Source: Martelella limonii (GTDB taxonomy: Bacteria > Pseudomonadota > Alphaproteobacteria > Rhizobiales > Rhizobiaceae). From it: a stretch of 64,000 nt of DNA. Shown here piece by piece: positions 1-8,745 of the stretch (its first letter is position 1; every line of letters starts with the position of its first letter). The DNA lies in contig NZ_JABUOU010000001.1 of assembly GCF_013344475.1 (NCBI RefSeq), positions 62,001-126,000 of the forward strand, read 5' to 3'. The notes beneath the pieces are model-generated. The model saw only the letters and a program-made list of their open reading frames with translations, was not told the origin of the DNA and did no database searches. The translations under genes and the position numbers were made by a program.

Positions 1-27
1 ATGAGACGCTGAAACGGAGGCAGGCCA

Positions 28-474
28 ATGTCGCCCCGCATCCTGAGCTTCATCGCAGATACGACGGCGCTGGTGATCTTCTTTACGATCGCCAGCGGGC
101 TCAATGAGCGCTTTATTGCCGGCATGGCATGGAGCGATGTGCTTGTTGCCCGTTCGGTCGGCGCGGTGCTGATGGTGCTGACGGCAAGGCCTTACGGGCT
201 CTGGCGTGATTTTCTCTTCGGCAAGGTTCAGCCGAAGACCCGCGCCGGCGAATTTGCGACCGACTGCCTCTCGCTGATCGCCTTCCAGGTGCCGATCTAC
301 ATCGCGATCATTGCGGTAGGCGGCGCATCTGGCTCCGGCATCGTCAGGGGAGCTGCCGGCTTTGCGGTTCTGATGCTCGTGCTTGGCAGGCCCTATGGCA
401 TGTTCCTTGAGTTCGTGCGCAGCCTTTTCGGCCTCACTGACAGGGGGCAGAAGCCGATGTCGCTTGGCGGCTGA
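28..474 (+). CDS. AlaE-like L-alanine exporter family membrane protein
   Basis: A 148-residue, largely hydrophobic protein with about four membrane segments. Its two halves each carry a short R/G-P-Y-G motif (RPYGLWRD near residue 55 and RPYGMFLEF near residue 124), and the start ISFIADTTA-like region plus the FQVPIYIAI segment match the layout of E. coli AlaE (149 residues), an inner-membrane L-alanine exporter. A GGAGG ribosome site lies 8 bases before the ATG. The window's first 12 bases end in a stop and may be the tail of an upstream gene that cannot be identified. Family assignment is from recalled motif similarity; the alanine substrate is an inference from the family. Confidence 0.72.
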   Translation: MSPRILSFIADTTALVIFFTIASGLNERFIAGMAWSDVLVARSVGAVLMVLTARPYGLWRDFLFGKVQPKTRAGEFATDCLSLIAFQVPIYIAIIAVGGASGSGIVRGAAGFAVLMLVLGRPYGMFLEFVRSLFGLTDRGQKPMSLGG

Positions 475-565
475 CAGAATTTTACCGGGGCGCGAGACGG
501 CCCGGACCCGTTCAAAAATATCATTCGCCGCGCTCATGGCCGGCACAAACCAACAGGAGGCCATC

Positions 566-2161
566 ATGGCACCTCGCGTACTCGTATCCGACGCGCTGTC
601 GGAAGCCGCCGTCCAGATCTTCAAGGATCGCGGCATCGATGTCGATTTCCAGCCGAAGCTCGGCAAGGACAAGGAAAAGCTCGCCGAAATCATCGGCAAT
701 TACGATGGTCTGGCGATCCGCTCGGCCACCAAGGCGACCGAAAAGCTGATCGAAGCGGCGACCAATCTCAAGGTCATCGGCCGCGCCGGCATCGGCGTCG
801 ACAATGTCGATATCCAGGCAGCCTCGCGCCGCGGCATCATCGTCATGAACACGCCCTTCGGCAACTCGATCACCACCGCCGAGCACGCGATCTCGCTGAT
901 GCTGGCCGTCGCCCGCCAGATCCCCGCCGCCGATGCCTCGACCCAGGCCGGCAAGTGGGAGAAGTCGAAATTCATGGGCGTCGAAATCACCGGCAAGACG
1001 CTCGGCGTCATCGGCGCCGGCAATATCGGCTCCATCGTCTGCAACCGCGCGCTTGGCCTGAAGATGAACGTCATCGCCTTCGACCCCTTCCTGTCGCAGG
1101 AAAAGGCCGAGAAGATGGGCGTCACCAAGGTCGAGCTCGACGAGCTGCTCGCCAAGGCCGACTTCATCACGCTGCACGTGCCGATGACCGACAAGACCCG
1201 CGGCATCCTGAACGCCGAAGCGCTTGCCAAGACCAAGAAGGGCGTGCGCATCATCAACTGCGCCCGCGGCGGTCTGGTGGATGAGGCAGCGCTTGCCGAA
1301 GCCATCAAGTCCGGCCATGTCGCAGGCGCCGGCTTCGACGTGTTCGAGACCGAGCCCGCCACCGAGAGCCCGCTCTTTGGCCTTGAAAACGTGGTCTGCA
1401 CGCCGCATCTTGGCGCCTCGACCTCGGAAGCGCAGGAAAACGTGGCCCTTCAGGTTGCCGACCAGATGTCGGATTACCTGCTCAAGGGCGCTGTTTCCAA
1501 CGCGATCAACATGCCCTCGATCAGCGCCGACGAAGCCCCGCGGCTGAAGCCGGTGATCAAGCTTGCCGAAGTGCTCGGCGGTTTCGCCGGCCAGGTGACC
1601 GAAAGCCCGATCAAGCAGATCGAAGTGCTCTATGACGGCAATTTTGCCGAGATGAACACCACGGCGCTGACGAGCGCGCTGCTGGCGGGTCTGCTGCGTC
1701 CGCTGGTCGCCGACGTCAACATGGTCTCCGCACCGGTGATGGTGAAGGACAAGGGCATCATCCTGCAGGAAGCAAAGCGCGACAAGTCGGGCGTTTACGA
1801 CGGCTACATCAAGCTGACCGTCACCACCGAAAAGCAGACCCGTTCCGTTGCCGGCACGGTGTTCTCGGATGGCAAGCCGCGCTTCATCCAGATCAAGGGC
1901 ATCAACATGGATGCCGATGTCGGTCGCCACATGATCTACATCTCCAACACGGACGTGCCCGGCATGATCGGCTTCATGGGCTCGACGCTTGGCGATGCCG
2001 GCGTAAACATCGCCAACTTCCAGCTCGGCCGTGACAACCAGGGCGGCGATGCGATCGCGCTGCTCTATGTCGACGAAGCGCCGAAGCAGGCCGTGCTGGA
2101 CAAGCTTCTGGCCAATCCCGCGATCAAGCAGGCAAAGCCGCTGGAATTCGCCGTCGACTGA
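566..2161 (+). CDS. serA: D-3-phosphoglycerate dehydrogenase
   Basis: Catalyses NAD-dependent oxidation of 3-phosphoglycerate, the first step of serine synthesis, in the cytoplasm. The 531-residue product is the long form. It has an N-terminal substrate domain, a Rossmann domain with GAGNIGS near residue 150, catalytic signatures NCARGG and TPHLGAST, an allosteric (ASB) domain, and a C-terminal ACT domain beginning around YISNTDVPG. I chose ATG 566 because AGGAGG sits 5 bases upstream and the protein then begins MAPRVLVSD as in the family; the reading frame stays open further upstream without homology. A strong terminator follows. serC, often next to serA in rhizobia, is not immediately upstream here. 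Confidence 0.97.
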   Translation: MAPRVLVSDALSEAAVQIFKDRGIDVDFQPKLGKDKEKLAEIIGNYDGLAIRSATKATEKLIEAATNLKVIGRAGIGVDNVDIQAASRRGIIVMNTPFGNSITTAEHAISLMLAVARQIPAADASTQAGKWEKSKFMGVEITGKTLGVIGAGNIGSIVCNRALGLKMNVIAFDPFLSQEKAEKMGVTKVELDELLAKADFITLHVPMTDKTRGILNAEALAKTKKGVRIINCARGGLVDEAALAEAIKSGHVAGAGFDVFETEPATESPLFGLENVVCTPHLGASTSEAQENVALQVADQMSDYLLKGAVSNAINMPSISADEAPRLKPVIKLAEVLGGFAGQVTESPIKQIEVLYDGNFAEMNTTALTSALLAGLLRPLVADVNMVSAPVMVKDKGIILQEAKRDKSGVYDGYIKLTVTTEKQTRSVAGTVFSDGKPRFIQIKGINMDADVGRHMIYISNTDVPGMIGFMGSTLGDAGVNIANFQLGRDNQGGDAIALLYVDEAPKQAVLDKLLANPAIKQAKPLEFAVD

Positions 2162-2185
2162 TCGGCGCTTGCGAGAATGACATCG

Positions 2186-2220
2186 AGGCCCGGCTTCTCC
2201 CAAAGGAGGCCGGGCCTTTC
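2186..2220 (+). terminator. Rho-independent terminator after serA
   Basis: Arms AGGCCCGG (2186-2193) and CCGGGCCT (2210-2217) pair perfectly, with further pairing inward around a small loop, and a short T run follows. It lies 25 bases past the serA stop. Confidence 0.85.
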
Positions 2221-2293
2221 GCATGTCTGCACCCTGGTTGCCTATTCTCTCCGGATATGCTGGTCTGGGTGGAAGACAGCAAGGGGAGGGAAC

Positions 2294-2884
2294 ATGCGGT
2301 CCTTGATCATTATCGCGGCGCTTCTGGCGCTCGCTTCCTGTGACACGGTGAGCAAAGAGGGTGCGCCTGCGAAGACGAAGGCGGATTACGTCGCGTCGTT
2401 GAACATGGCGAACACGTCGGTGAATTCGCTGGCGTCGGCGCGGGCCTATTACAGCGGATATACCCGCAACACCTTTGACCCGTGGCACGGCACCCAGGTT
2501 GAATACAACGCCCCTGACGGCATGTCCTATCTCTGGTACCCCGGCAACCGGGTGATCGTGAAGGGGCGCTGGAAGGTCGAGACGTCGACCTCCAAAGCTG
2601 TGGAACCCGTGGTCGTTGCCAACAAAGTGGTCACCACCGTCCAGCCGCAGCCCTATCTGATCTGCTACCAATACGGGCTCAACAGCTATAATCCGGTGAC
2701 GAAGCAGCGCGGCGGTAACTGGAGCTGCCGGCCCTTGCCCGACGATCAATACCTGGGCACGGAGCGCAGGAAGGGCGATCCGCTTGGTCTCAGCACCAGT
2801 GTGCGCGTGCCCTATCCGCTCGACAAAAAGAAAACCACGATCGACAGGCTCCTCAGCCATTGCAAGTCATGTTCGGTGAACTAG
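2294..2884 (+). CDS. Putative lipoprotein of unknown function
   Basis: A 196-residue protein starting with a lipoprotein signal: MRSLIIIAALLALASC, with the lipobox LASC and the acylated cysteine at residue 16. ATG 2294 is chosen because GGGGAGGG precedes it and it places the signal at the N terminus; longer in-frame starts give no signal. The mature part has no motif I can name with certainty. It contains a WKVE segment, two cysteines in YLICYQYG and WSCRP, and a C-terminal HCKSC, reminiscent of rhizobial DUF995-type secreted proteins, which I cannot confirm. It probably sits in the periplasm anchored to a membrane. It is flanked by serA and an EAL gene, neither an obvious partner. Confidence 0.75.
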   Translation: MRSLIIIAALLALASCDTVSKEGAPAKTKADYVASLNMANTSVNSLASARAYYSGYTRNTFDPWHGTQVEYNAPDGMSYLWYPGNRVIVKGRWKVETSTSKAVEPVVVANKVVTTVQPQPYLICYQYGLNSYNPVTKQRGGNWSCRPLPDDQYLGTERRKGDPLGLSTSVRVPYPLDKKKTTIDRLLSHCKSCSVN

Positions 2885-2967
2885 TTGTATGTCTCTGAAG
2901 GGCGCCGGATGCCCGGCGCGCCTCGCCCGGCGTGGAGCGGGCGGTCGAATTTTGAAAGTGAAACTTG

Positions 2968-3720
2968 ATGACTGGATGCACCGGTTGCCGGAATGCCGAT
3001 GCTCTGCCCTTTGAATTCTCCATTGCGTTCCAACCCATCGTGGACGTCGTCGATTGCTCGATTTTTGCCTACGAGGCGCTGGTGCGCGGCGTGAATGGTG
3101 AGGGCGCAGGCAGTATTTTCGCCCGGCTTACCGACGACAATCTCTACGCCTTCGACCAGCGCTGTCGGGTCAAGGCGATCGAGCTTGCGGCGTCGCTCGG
3201 TCTCATGGATGGCGATGCGAAGCTGTCGATCAACTTCATGCCGCGCGCAATCTACGAGCCGCGTGCCTGTATCAAGCTCACGCTCGAGACCGGGCGGCGA
3301 TGCGCAGTCCCGCCCGAGCGCCTGATCTTCGAATTCACCGAGACCGAGCAGACCGACAAGGCCAAGCTGGCCGAAATCCTGACGCTCTATCGCGCGCTCG
3401 GTTTCGAGACTGCGCTGGATGATTTCGGCTCCGGCTATGCCGGCCTCTCGCTTCTTGCCGACATGCCGCCCGGGATCCTGAAGCTCGACATGACCTTGAT
3501 CCGCGGGATAGACGCGGACCCGGTGCGTCATGCGATCGTCAAGCACGTATTTGCGCTCGGCAAGGAACTCGATATCAAGATCCTTTGCGAAGGGGTGGAG
3601 ACCGAAGCCGAAGTGGAGACGCTTAGGCAGCTCGGCGCACGCCTGATGCAAGGCTACTACCTCTGCCGTCCGGCCTTCGAGGCGCTCAGGACGCGCGACC
3701 AGATCGCGTTTCGCGCTTGA
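2968..3720 (+). CDS. EAL-domain cyclic-di-GMP phosphodiesterase (stand-alone)
   Basis: A 250-residue cytosolic protein that is almost only an EAL domain. Expected catalytic motifs are all visible: YEALVRG (EAL), SINFMP (Asn), FEFTETE, DDFGSGYAGLSLL, LKLDM (Lys) and CEGVETEAE, ending with QGYYLCRP. This predicts active hydrolysis of cyclic-di-GMP to pGpG. There is no GGDEF, PAS or membrane part, resembling short YjcC/BLUF-partner EAL proteins; the N terminus has CTGC and a later Cys, which could be redox or metal related but that is speculation. A TTG codon lies directly before ATG 2968 and is an alternative start. The Shine-Dalgarno sequence is weak (GAAAG). Confidence 0.9.
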   Translation: MTGCTGCRNADALPFEFSIAFQPIVDVVDCSIFAYEALVRGVNGEGAGSIFARLTDDNLYAFDQRCRVKAIELAASLGLMDGDAKLSINFMPRAIYEPRACIKLTLETGRRCAVPPERLIFEFTETEQTDKAKLAEILTLYRALGFETALDDFGSGYAGLSLLADMPPGILKLDMTLIRGIDADPVRHAIVKHVFALGKELDIKILCEGVETEAEVETLRQLGARLMQGYYLCRPAFEALRTRDQIAFRA

Positions 3721-4029
3721 CAGCCGGAACGGCGACGTCAGCTCGCTGAGCTGGCTGTCTGTTCGGTGTCATCCTCGAGCCGAGAACCCGGGCAGGTGCG
3801 ATCGGCTTATTCTCCCCCAGGCAGCAAAGGCCCCCGCCCAGTATGGGTGGTTGATTCTAACCCGGGCATGACCTCTTGAGGTGAGGTCGTCATACCTACA
3901 GCCTTGCGGTTGTCCGCAAACCGTTCAGAACGAGCACGCGGTCTCTTCGACCTTTTTGCTTTCGCTGACCCGCAGCCGCAGTCGCAGCGAATTCCCGCTC
4001 TTGGGCAACATTCCAGTGGAGTGTCGGTC

Positions 4030-4057
4030 TTGACACGAAATGGCAAGCGGCTATTAA
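4030..4057 (+). promoter_or_regulatory. Probable sigma-70-type promoter of the reductase-TetR unit
   Basis: A perfect TTGACA (4030-4035) is followed after 16 bases by TATTAA (4052-4057). The -10 hexamer overlaps the left edge of the palindrome at 4055-4075. It faces the reductase gene starting at 4086. This is from sequence only; no start site is mapped. Confidence 0.6.
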
Positions 4058-4075
4058 TTATACAATGTATAATTA
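4055..4075. promoter_or_regulatory. Perfect 21-bp palindrome, likely TetR-family operator
   Basis: Arms TAATTATACA and TGTATAATTA are exact inverted repeats around a single A. It lies 10 bases before the start of the reductase gene, overlaps the predicted -10 element, and belongs to a unit whose second gene encodes a TetR-family repressor. Its AT-rich sequence stands out in GC-rich surroundings. Binding by that TetR protein is inferred from position and symmetry. Confidence 0.75.
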
Positions 4076-4085
4076 GGGGTCCGAA

Positions 4086-4622
4086 ATGATCGCGGGACAT
4101 GTTTTCATCGCTACCAGTCTGGATGGTTTTATCGCTCGCAGCGACGGCGATATTGCCTGGCTTCTGGAGCGCGATGATCCCGATGAAGATCATGGCTACG
4201 ACGCCTTCATTGCGGATATCGATGTCATTCTGATGGGCCGCGGTACATTCGAGACAATCCGAACTGTAAGGCCCTGGCCCTTCACCCTCCCCGTCGTCGT
4301 CCTGTCCTCGTCCATGTCCCAGGCCGATTTGCCGGACGATCTGGTCGACGAGATTCGGCTTGTCGACAGTGCGCCCGAAGAGGCGATGCGTATGCTGGAA
4401 ATCGAGGGACACCGGAAGGTCTATGTTGATGGCGGACGTCTCATTCAGTCTTTCCTGCGGGCCGGTTTGATCTCCGACCTCGTGATCACGATCGTGCCGG
4501 TGCTCCTTGGTGAAGGCCGCCGCTTGTTCGGCAGTGTCGCAGCAGATATTTCTCTACGCCATGAGGAGACCAGGAGCTTTCCCTCCGGGCTTGTCCAGTC
4601 CCGTTACCGGGTCGAAGCATGA
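4086..4622 (+). CDS. Dihydrofolate reductase/RibD C-terminal-like family protein
   Basis: A 178-residue protein with the RibD C-terminal/DHFR-like fold signatures: start VFIATSLDGFIAR, a GYDAFIADIDVILMGRGTFE segment, VVVLSS, a central VYVDGGRLIQSFLRAGLI (the conserved DGG followed by a helix) and the ending VPVLLGEGRRLF. These proteins bind NADPH and reduce pteridine- or pyrimidine-like substrates; the substrate of this one is unknown. It overlaps the TetR gene by four bases (ATGA), so the two are translated together. The promoter and palindrome directly upstream suggest the TetR protein controls the unit. It is not the essential FolA. Confidence 0.88.
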   Translation: MIAGHVFIATSLDGFIARSDGDIAWLLERDDPDEDHGYDAFIADIDVILMGRGTFETIRTVRPWPFTLPVVVLSSSMSQADLPDDLVDEIRLVDSAPEEAMRMLEIEGHRKVYVDGGRLIQSFLRAGLISDLVITIVPVLLGEGRRLFGSVAADISLRHEETRSFPSGLVQSRYRVEA

Positions 4623-5182
4623 AGCGGCCCCGCGGGCGGCCGCCCCTCACAGAAGCTTCCGTGTCGCGCGAGGAGATGCTTGGTGCCGGTCTCGATCTTC
4701 TGGATCGCAAGGGCGCCGACGCCTTTACCATGAGGGCGCTGGCGGAGCGCCTCAGTGTCAACCCGATGACGATCCATCATCACTTCGGAGGGCGCGATGG
4801 CCTGATTGCCGCGATGTCGGAAGTGGCCTATGCGCAGGTAGCTGCCCCGGAAGGTGGCACGCCGATCGATTGCATACGCGGTCTGCTGGAGGCCTACCAT
4901 GCGCAGGTTCTCCGTCACCCGGGGCTCACCTTGCTGATATTCAGGCGGCCGGGCGTGTTCCCACAGCAGGCGGAACGGATCACCAACGAGATCTCTGCTC
5001 TTTTGGCCGAAGCCGGCTTGTCAGGTCGCAGGGCGCAACTGTGGCGCGACATACTCGTGGATTTCACACATGGCGCTGCCTTGGCGACGGCGATGAATGG
5101 TCGCGGCAGCGGCAGTGAACCTCTCGAAGATCAGGGGTTCTCCATGGCCCTGCAGGAACTGTCTACGAGCCTGACCCGCTAG
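4619..5182 (+). CDS. TetR/AcrR-family transcriptional regulator
   Basis: A 187-residue DNA-binding regulator. The N terminus after a basic stretch (KRPRGRPP) carries the typical helix-turn-helix: MRALAERLSVNPMTIHHHF, near residues 40-60, then a ligand-binding C-terminal helical domain with little conservation. It begins inside the end of the reductase gene (ATGA overlap), implying translational coupling. It probably represses its own operon through the palindrome at 4055-4075. The inducing ligand is not predictable. Confidence 0.92.
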   Translation: MKRPRGRPPLTEASVSREEMLGAGLDLLDRKGADAFTMRALAERLSVNPMTIHHHFGGRDGLIAAMSEVAYAQVAAPEGGTPIDCIRGLLEAYHAQVLRHPGLTLLIFRRPGVFPQQAERITNEISALLAEAGLSGRRAQLWRDILVDFTHGAALATAMNGRGSGSEPLEDQGFSMALQELSTSLTR

Positions 5183-5724
5183 GGACACATCGGGAGCGAA
5201 AGCCGGACGCGCACCTTGGCCGCGCTACCAGATGAGGATGCCCGGAGAAGCGCGGCGGGGAAGGGGGTGTTCGAAACTTCGTTGCAGGCACTGAGCGTGT
5301 TCATACATCCGGATGTGATACAGCCTAAGGCAATGAGGATGGAGTGTCGCCGCGGCGAGAGGCCCGTATCAACTTCAGCCTTTGCGCCGTGAGGCCCTTC
5401 AAGGGAGGGCGCGGCCAGAAGGTGCGCCCACAACTTCCGCTGCGCCACCACGAACAGGGCGCAGCGATGGAGGGGCCGATGGCACTGCCAGCCGGCCCGA
5501 ATAGCCGTGCTTTGTCCTTGCTTCGATCGCGCTTCCGTCTTTCGCGCAAGATCCTGGTACTCCGTCCGGGCGACTGCGAGGCTCGGATCAGGTGGTCTTG
5601 GGTGTGAAAATCACGAGGTCGATGTGTCGCAGGGGTAGCCTTCACGGATGGGTGATATCGGCCTTCCCGCGCAACGAGAGACGCGGCAACGCGTTTTGCG
5701 CTGGCCGGGGAACCGTGGCTTTGC
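5183..5724. other. Long non-coding stretch between TetR gene and rne terminator
   Basis: About 540 bases without a gene I can support. Open frames of 60-130 codons exist on both strands (for example plus 5344-5607 and minus 5179-5451), but they overlap one another, have no recognisable motif, and show no clear ribosome site. It could be a decayed gene or hold a small RNA. The sequence gives me no decisive sign. Confidence 0.4.
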
Positions 5725-5767
5725 AAAAAGACTGAGGCCGCCGTTCTTTCAAACGGCGGCCTCTTTT
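5725..5767 (-). terminator. Terminator of rne (symmetrical, works on both strands)
   Basis: A 12-bp perfect stem, GAGGCCGCCGTT (5734-5745) with AACGGCGGCCTC (5752-5763), has a six-base loop. AAAAA (5725-5729) gives a T run for minus-strand transcripts and TTTT (5764-5767) for plus-strand ones. It is 25 bases past the rne stop on the minus strand. Confidence 0.92.
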
Positions 5768-5787
5768 CATGTCTTTATCCGAGTGGC

Positions 5788-8745
5788 TCAGAAGAAGCCA
5801 CGACGCTGCCACCAGCCGCGCTTCGGCTTGGCTTCCTCATCGTCGTTTTCAGCCTTGGCGCCATCGGAGGTCACCACAGGCTCGGAATGGGAAACGTTGG
5901 AAGCGCGGTTGGCACGCTTCGGGCTCTCCGCTTCGGTGGCGGCAGCTCCGTCGCCAAGGTCCGCAGCAGCCTCGACGGTTGCCTCGTCCTCTGCCTCTTC
6001 GGCTTCCTCCGGCTCGGAAGGGGTTTCCTCGACTGCTTCCACTGCGGTTTCGGCAGGGGCTTCGGCGCTTTCGGCGCGCTTGGCGCGGCGGCGGCGGGGC
6101 TTGCGGCCCTCGATCTCGGCCATGGCATCGTCTTCATTGACGGCGCCCGGCTGGTCGCCTTCGACTTCGGCAGTTGCAACCTGTTCGACAGCGTCGCCGT
6201 TGCCAGCCTCTACGACTGCATCACCATCTTCGGAAGATGCCGCATTGTCGTCGTCATCGGCACCATCGGTGTCGTCGTCCGCATGTTCGCTGCTGCCATC
6301 GGCAGCCTCCGTCTGCTGGCCGTTCTCATCACCGCGATTGCGGCGTCCGCCACGCTTGCCGCGGCGGCGCTTGCGGCGCGGCTTGTCGGAAGACTGCTCG
6401 CCGTCTTCGTTTTCGCCCGAAGAGGCCTTGGCCTCTTCCTCGTCGTCGCCCGCCTGATCCGCCTGATCGCCGTCGGCGTCATTGTTCGATTGACCGTTGC
6501 GGCCACGCCGGCGACGGCGCTTGCGGCGTGAACGTCCGCCTTCCTCTTCGGTCGCAACGACTTCCGGCTTTTCTTCTTCCTCGGTCTCTTCGATTTCCTC
6601 GACGATGTCGTCTTCCGGCTCTTCGGGGAAGTCGAGCAGCGTTTCGATCTTGACCGGGTTCTCGACGGGTTCGCCGCGATCGATCTCGAAGTGGCTGGTG
6701 GTCAGCTTGGGGTCGGCTTCAACGATGATCTCGACGCCGAAGCGGCCTTCGTAGTCCACGATCGTGTTGCGCTTCTGGTTCAGAAGGTACAGCGCGATCT
6801 CCGGCGTCGTGCGCACGGTGATGTTGTGGGTCGTGTTCTTCAGCAGATATTCCTCGACCCCACGCAGCACATGCAGCGCGACGGAGGACTGCGACAGAAC
6901 ATGGCCCGTGCCGCCGCAATGGCTGCAGACCTGGGTGGTCGATTCCAGCACCGAGGCGCGGATGCGCTGACGCGACATCTCCAGAAGGCCGAAATGCGAG
7001 ATGCGTCCGACCTGGATGCGGGCGCGGTCGTGTTTCAGGCAGTCCTTGAGCTTCTTTTCGACAGCGCGGTTGTTGCGCTTTTCTTCCATGTCGATGAAGT
7101 CGATCACCACGAGGCCGGCAAGGTCGCGCAGGCGAAGCTGACGCGCCACTTCCTCCGCTGCCTCCAGATTGGTCTGGAGCGCGGTATCCTCGATCGAGTG
7201 CTCGCGGGTCGAACGGCCGGAGTTGACGTCGACGGCAACCAGCGCCTCGGTCTGGTTGATGATCAGGTAACCGCCGGATTTCAGCGTGACCTGAGGCTGC
7301 AGCATGCGGTCGAGCTGGGCTTCGATGCCCGAACGCGAATAGATCGGGTGCACGTCGCGGTAACGCTGGACAACCTTGGCGTGACTCGGCATCAGCATCT
7401 TCATGAAGTCTTTCGCTTCACGATAGCCTTCTTCGCCCGAGACGATGACTTCGCCGATATCCTTGTTGTAGAGATCGCGGATCGAGCGCTTGATCAGGCT
7501 GCCTTCCTCATAGACGAGGCAGGGCGCCGTGGACGTCAGCGTCTTCGAACGCACGTTTTCCCAAAGCCGCATCAGATATTCGAAGTCGCGCTTGACCTCG
7601 GCCTTGGTGCGGTTGGCACCGGCGGTGCGCAGGATCACGCCCATGCCCTGCGGCACTTCGAGATCCTTGGCGACATCCTTGAGGCGCTTGCGGTCTGCCG
7701 GATTGGTGATCTTGCGGGAAATGCCGCCGCCACGCGCCGTGTTCGGCATCAGCACCGAATAACGGCCGGCCAGCGAGAGGTAGGTCGTGAGCGCGGCACC
7801 CTTGTTGCCGCGTTCTTCCTTGGCAACCTGTACCAGCAGGATCTGCCGGCGCTTGATCACTTCCTGGATGCGGTACTGCTTGCGGGCCTTGCGATGGTTA
7901 TATTCCGGCACCTCTTCCATGGCGTCTTCGGCGCCAACGGATTCGACGCTGTCGTCGTCATCGTCGATGTCTTCGGAGACCGTATCGGCGTCGACAGCAG
8001 CGGCCATGTGGGTCGGGCCCTTGCTGTCACCGGAGGCATCACTGTCGGGTTCTTCGCCGCCTGCAACTCCGTCGCTGGAGGCGTTGTCGTCAGACGAGGC
8101 TTCGGGTGCTGCGCCTGCGTTTGCCTCGGCAGCGTCATCGTCCGCTTTCGCGGTCTTCTTGGCTGCCGGCTTGCGGCGGCGGCGCGGCTTCTTGGGCGCC
8201 TCTTCGGCAGCAGCATCCTGCTCGGCGCCTTCAGCCGCTTCGGCCGTTTCCGGACCCGTTTCGGCTGCTTCAGCGGCAGGTGCCTCTTCGGCGATGGCAG
8301 GCTTTTCTTCTGCCTTTTCCGAGGACTTATCGGAAGTTTTGGCCTTGGCGCGGCCACGGCGGGTGCGCGGCTTCGGCTTGCTTTCCTCTTCGGACGCAGC
8401 CTTCTCGGAGGCCTCGGACGGCTGCGACAGCGCGGTATCGGTGTCTTCGTCGTCATCGCTTCCGGCGACTTCCCTCAGCAGGGCTTCGCGATCGGCAAGC
8501 GGGATCTGATAGTAATCGGGATGGATTTCCGAAAAGGCCAGGAAGCCGTGGCGGTTGCCGCCATAGTCCACAAAGGCGGCCTGGAGCGACGGCTCCACCC
8601 GCGTGACCTTTGCCAGGTAAATGTTTCCTCGCAGCTGCTTCTTGTGCTGCGATTCGAAATCGAACTCCTCTATCCGATTTCCACGAACGACAACGACGCG
8701 GGTCTCTTCTTCGTGAGACGCGTCGATAAGCATTTTGTCTGCCAT
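5788..8745 (-). CDS. rne: Ribonuclease E/G
   Basis: Endoribonuclease that starts mRNA decay and processes rRNA and tRNA, the core of the degradosome. The 985-residue protein opens MADKMLIDASHEEETR. Its S1 RNA-binding domain starts near residue 35 and is interrupted at about residues 95-285 by a low-complexity insert rich in Glu, Ala, Asp and basic patches (KPRRRR), a known alphaproteobacterial trait. The catalytic part follows with DVNSGR (506-511) and DFIDM (549-553), and the zinc link CSHCGGTG near 607. The C-terminal tail is alternating acidic and Arg-rich, ending RGWWQRRGFF, and is likely the partner-binding scaffold. GAGGAG precedes the start. The long upstream region may serve autoregulation as in enterobacteria; that is an inference. 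Confidence 0.97.
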   Translation of the reverse strand: MADKMLIDASHEEETRVVVVRGNRIEEFDFESQHKKQLRGNIYLAKVTRVEPSLQAAFVDYGGNRHGFLAFSEIHPDYYQIPLADREALLREVAGSDDDEDTDTALSQPSEASEKAASEEESKPKPRTRRGRAKAKTSDKSSEKAEEKPAIAEEAPAAEAAETGPETAEAAEGAEQDAAAEEAPKKPRRRRKPAAKKTAKADDDAAEANAGAAPEASSDDNASSDGVAGGEEPDSDASGDSKGPTHMAAAVDADTVSEDIDDDDDSVESVGAEDAMEEVPEYNHRKARKQYRIQEVIKRRQILLVQVAKEERGNKGAALTTYLSLAGRYSVLMPNTARGGGISRKITNPADRKRLKDVAKDLEVPQGMGVILRTAGANRTKAEVKRDFEYLMRLWENVRSKTLTSTAPCLVYEEGSLIKRSIRDLYNKDIGEVIVSGEEGYREAKDFMKMLMPSHAKVVQRYRDVHPIYSRSGIEAQLDRMLQPQVTLKSGGYLIINQTEALVAVDVNSGRSTREHSIEDTALQTNLEAAEEVARQLRLRDLAGLVVIDFIDMEEKRNNRAVEKKLKDCLKHDRARIQVGRISHFGLLEMSRQRIRASVLESTTQVCSHCGGTGHVLSQSSVALHVLRGVEEYLLKNTTHNITVRTTPEIALYLLNQKRNTIVDYEGRFGVEIIVEADPKLTTSHFEIDRGEPVENPVKIETLLDFPEEPEDDIVEEIEETEEEEKPEVVATEEEGGRSRRKRRRRRGRNGQSNNDADGDQADQAGDDEEEAKASSGENEDGEQSSDKPRRKRRRGKRGGRRNRGDENGQQTEAADGSSEHADDDTDGADDDDNAASSEDGDAVVEAGNGDAVEQVATAEVEGDQPGAVNEDDAMAEIEGRKPRRRRAKRAESAEAPAETAVEAVEETPSEPEEAEEAEDEATVEAAADLGDGAAATEAESPKRANRASNVSHSEPVVTSDGAKAENDDEEAKPKRGWWQRRGFF

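Larger units (their letters stand above)
3721..4085 (+). other. Intergenic region, 365 bp, between EAL gene and TetR-controlled unit
   Basis: No convincing gene. A small perfect hairpin (arms CAGCTC/GAGCTG, 3739-3753) follows the EAL stop and lacks a T run. Short frames of about 60-95 codons on both strands have no motif I recognise. GACCTC (3870-3875) and GAGGTC (3883-3888) form an inverted pair of unknown meaning. The right end holds a promoter and operator described separately. Confidence 0.5.

Noticed and set aside
521-2860. A 779-codon minus-strand open frame opposite serA
   Set aside because: It mirrors serA codon periodicity in a GC-rich genome, has no known motif and would overlap two supported genes.
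3768-3872. A possible third, decayed copy of the 31-bp repeat (GTCATCCTCG at 3768 and CCCGGGCATGAC at 3861)
   Set aside because: Only about ten bases match at each end and the core dyad is lost, so chance is likely.
3904-4089. Small frames upstream of the reductase gene as a peptide gene
   Set aside because: No ribosome site, no motif, and the end runs through the promoter and palindrome.
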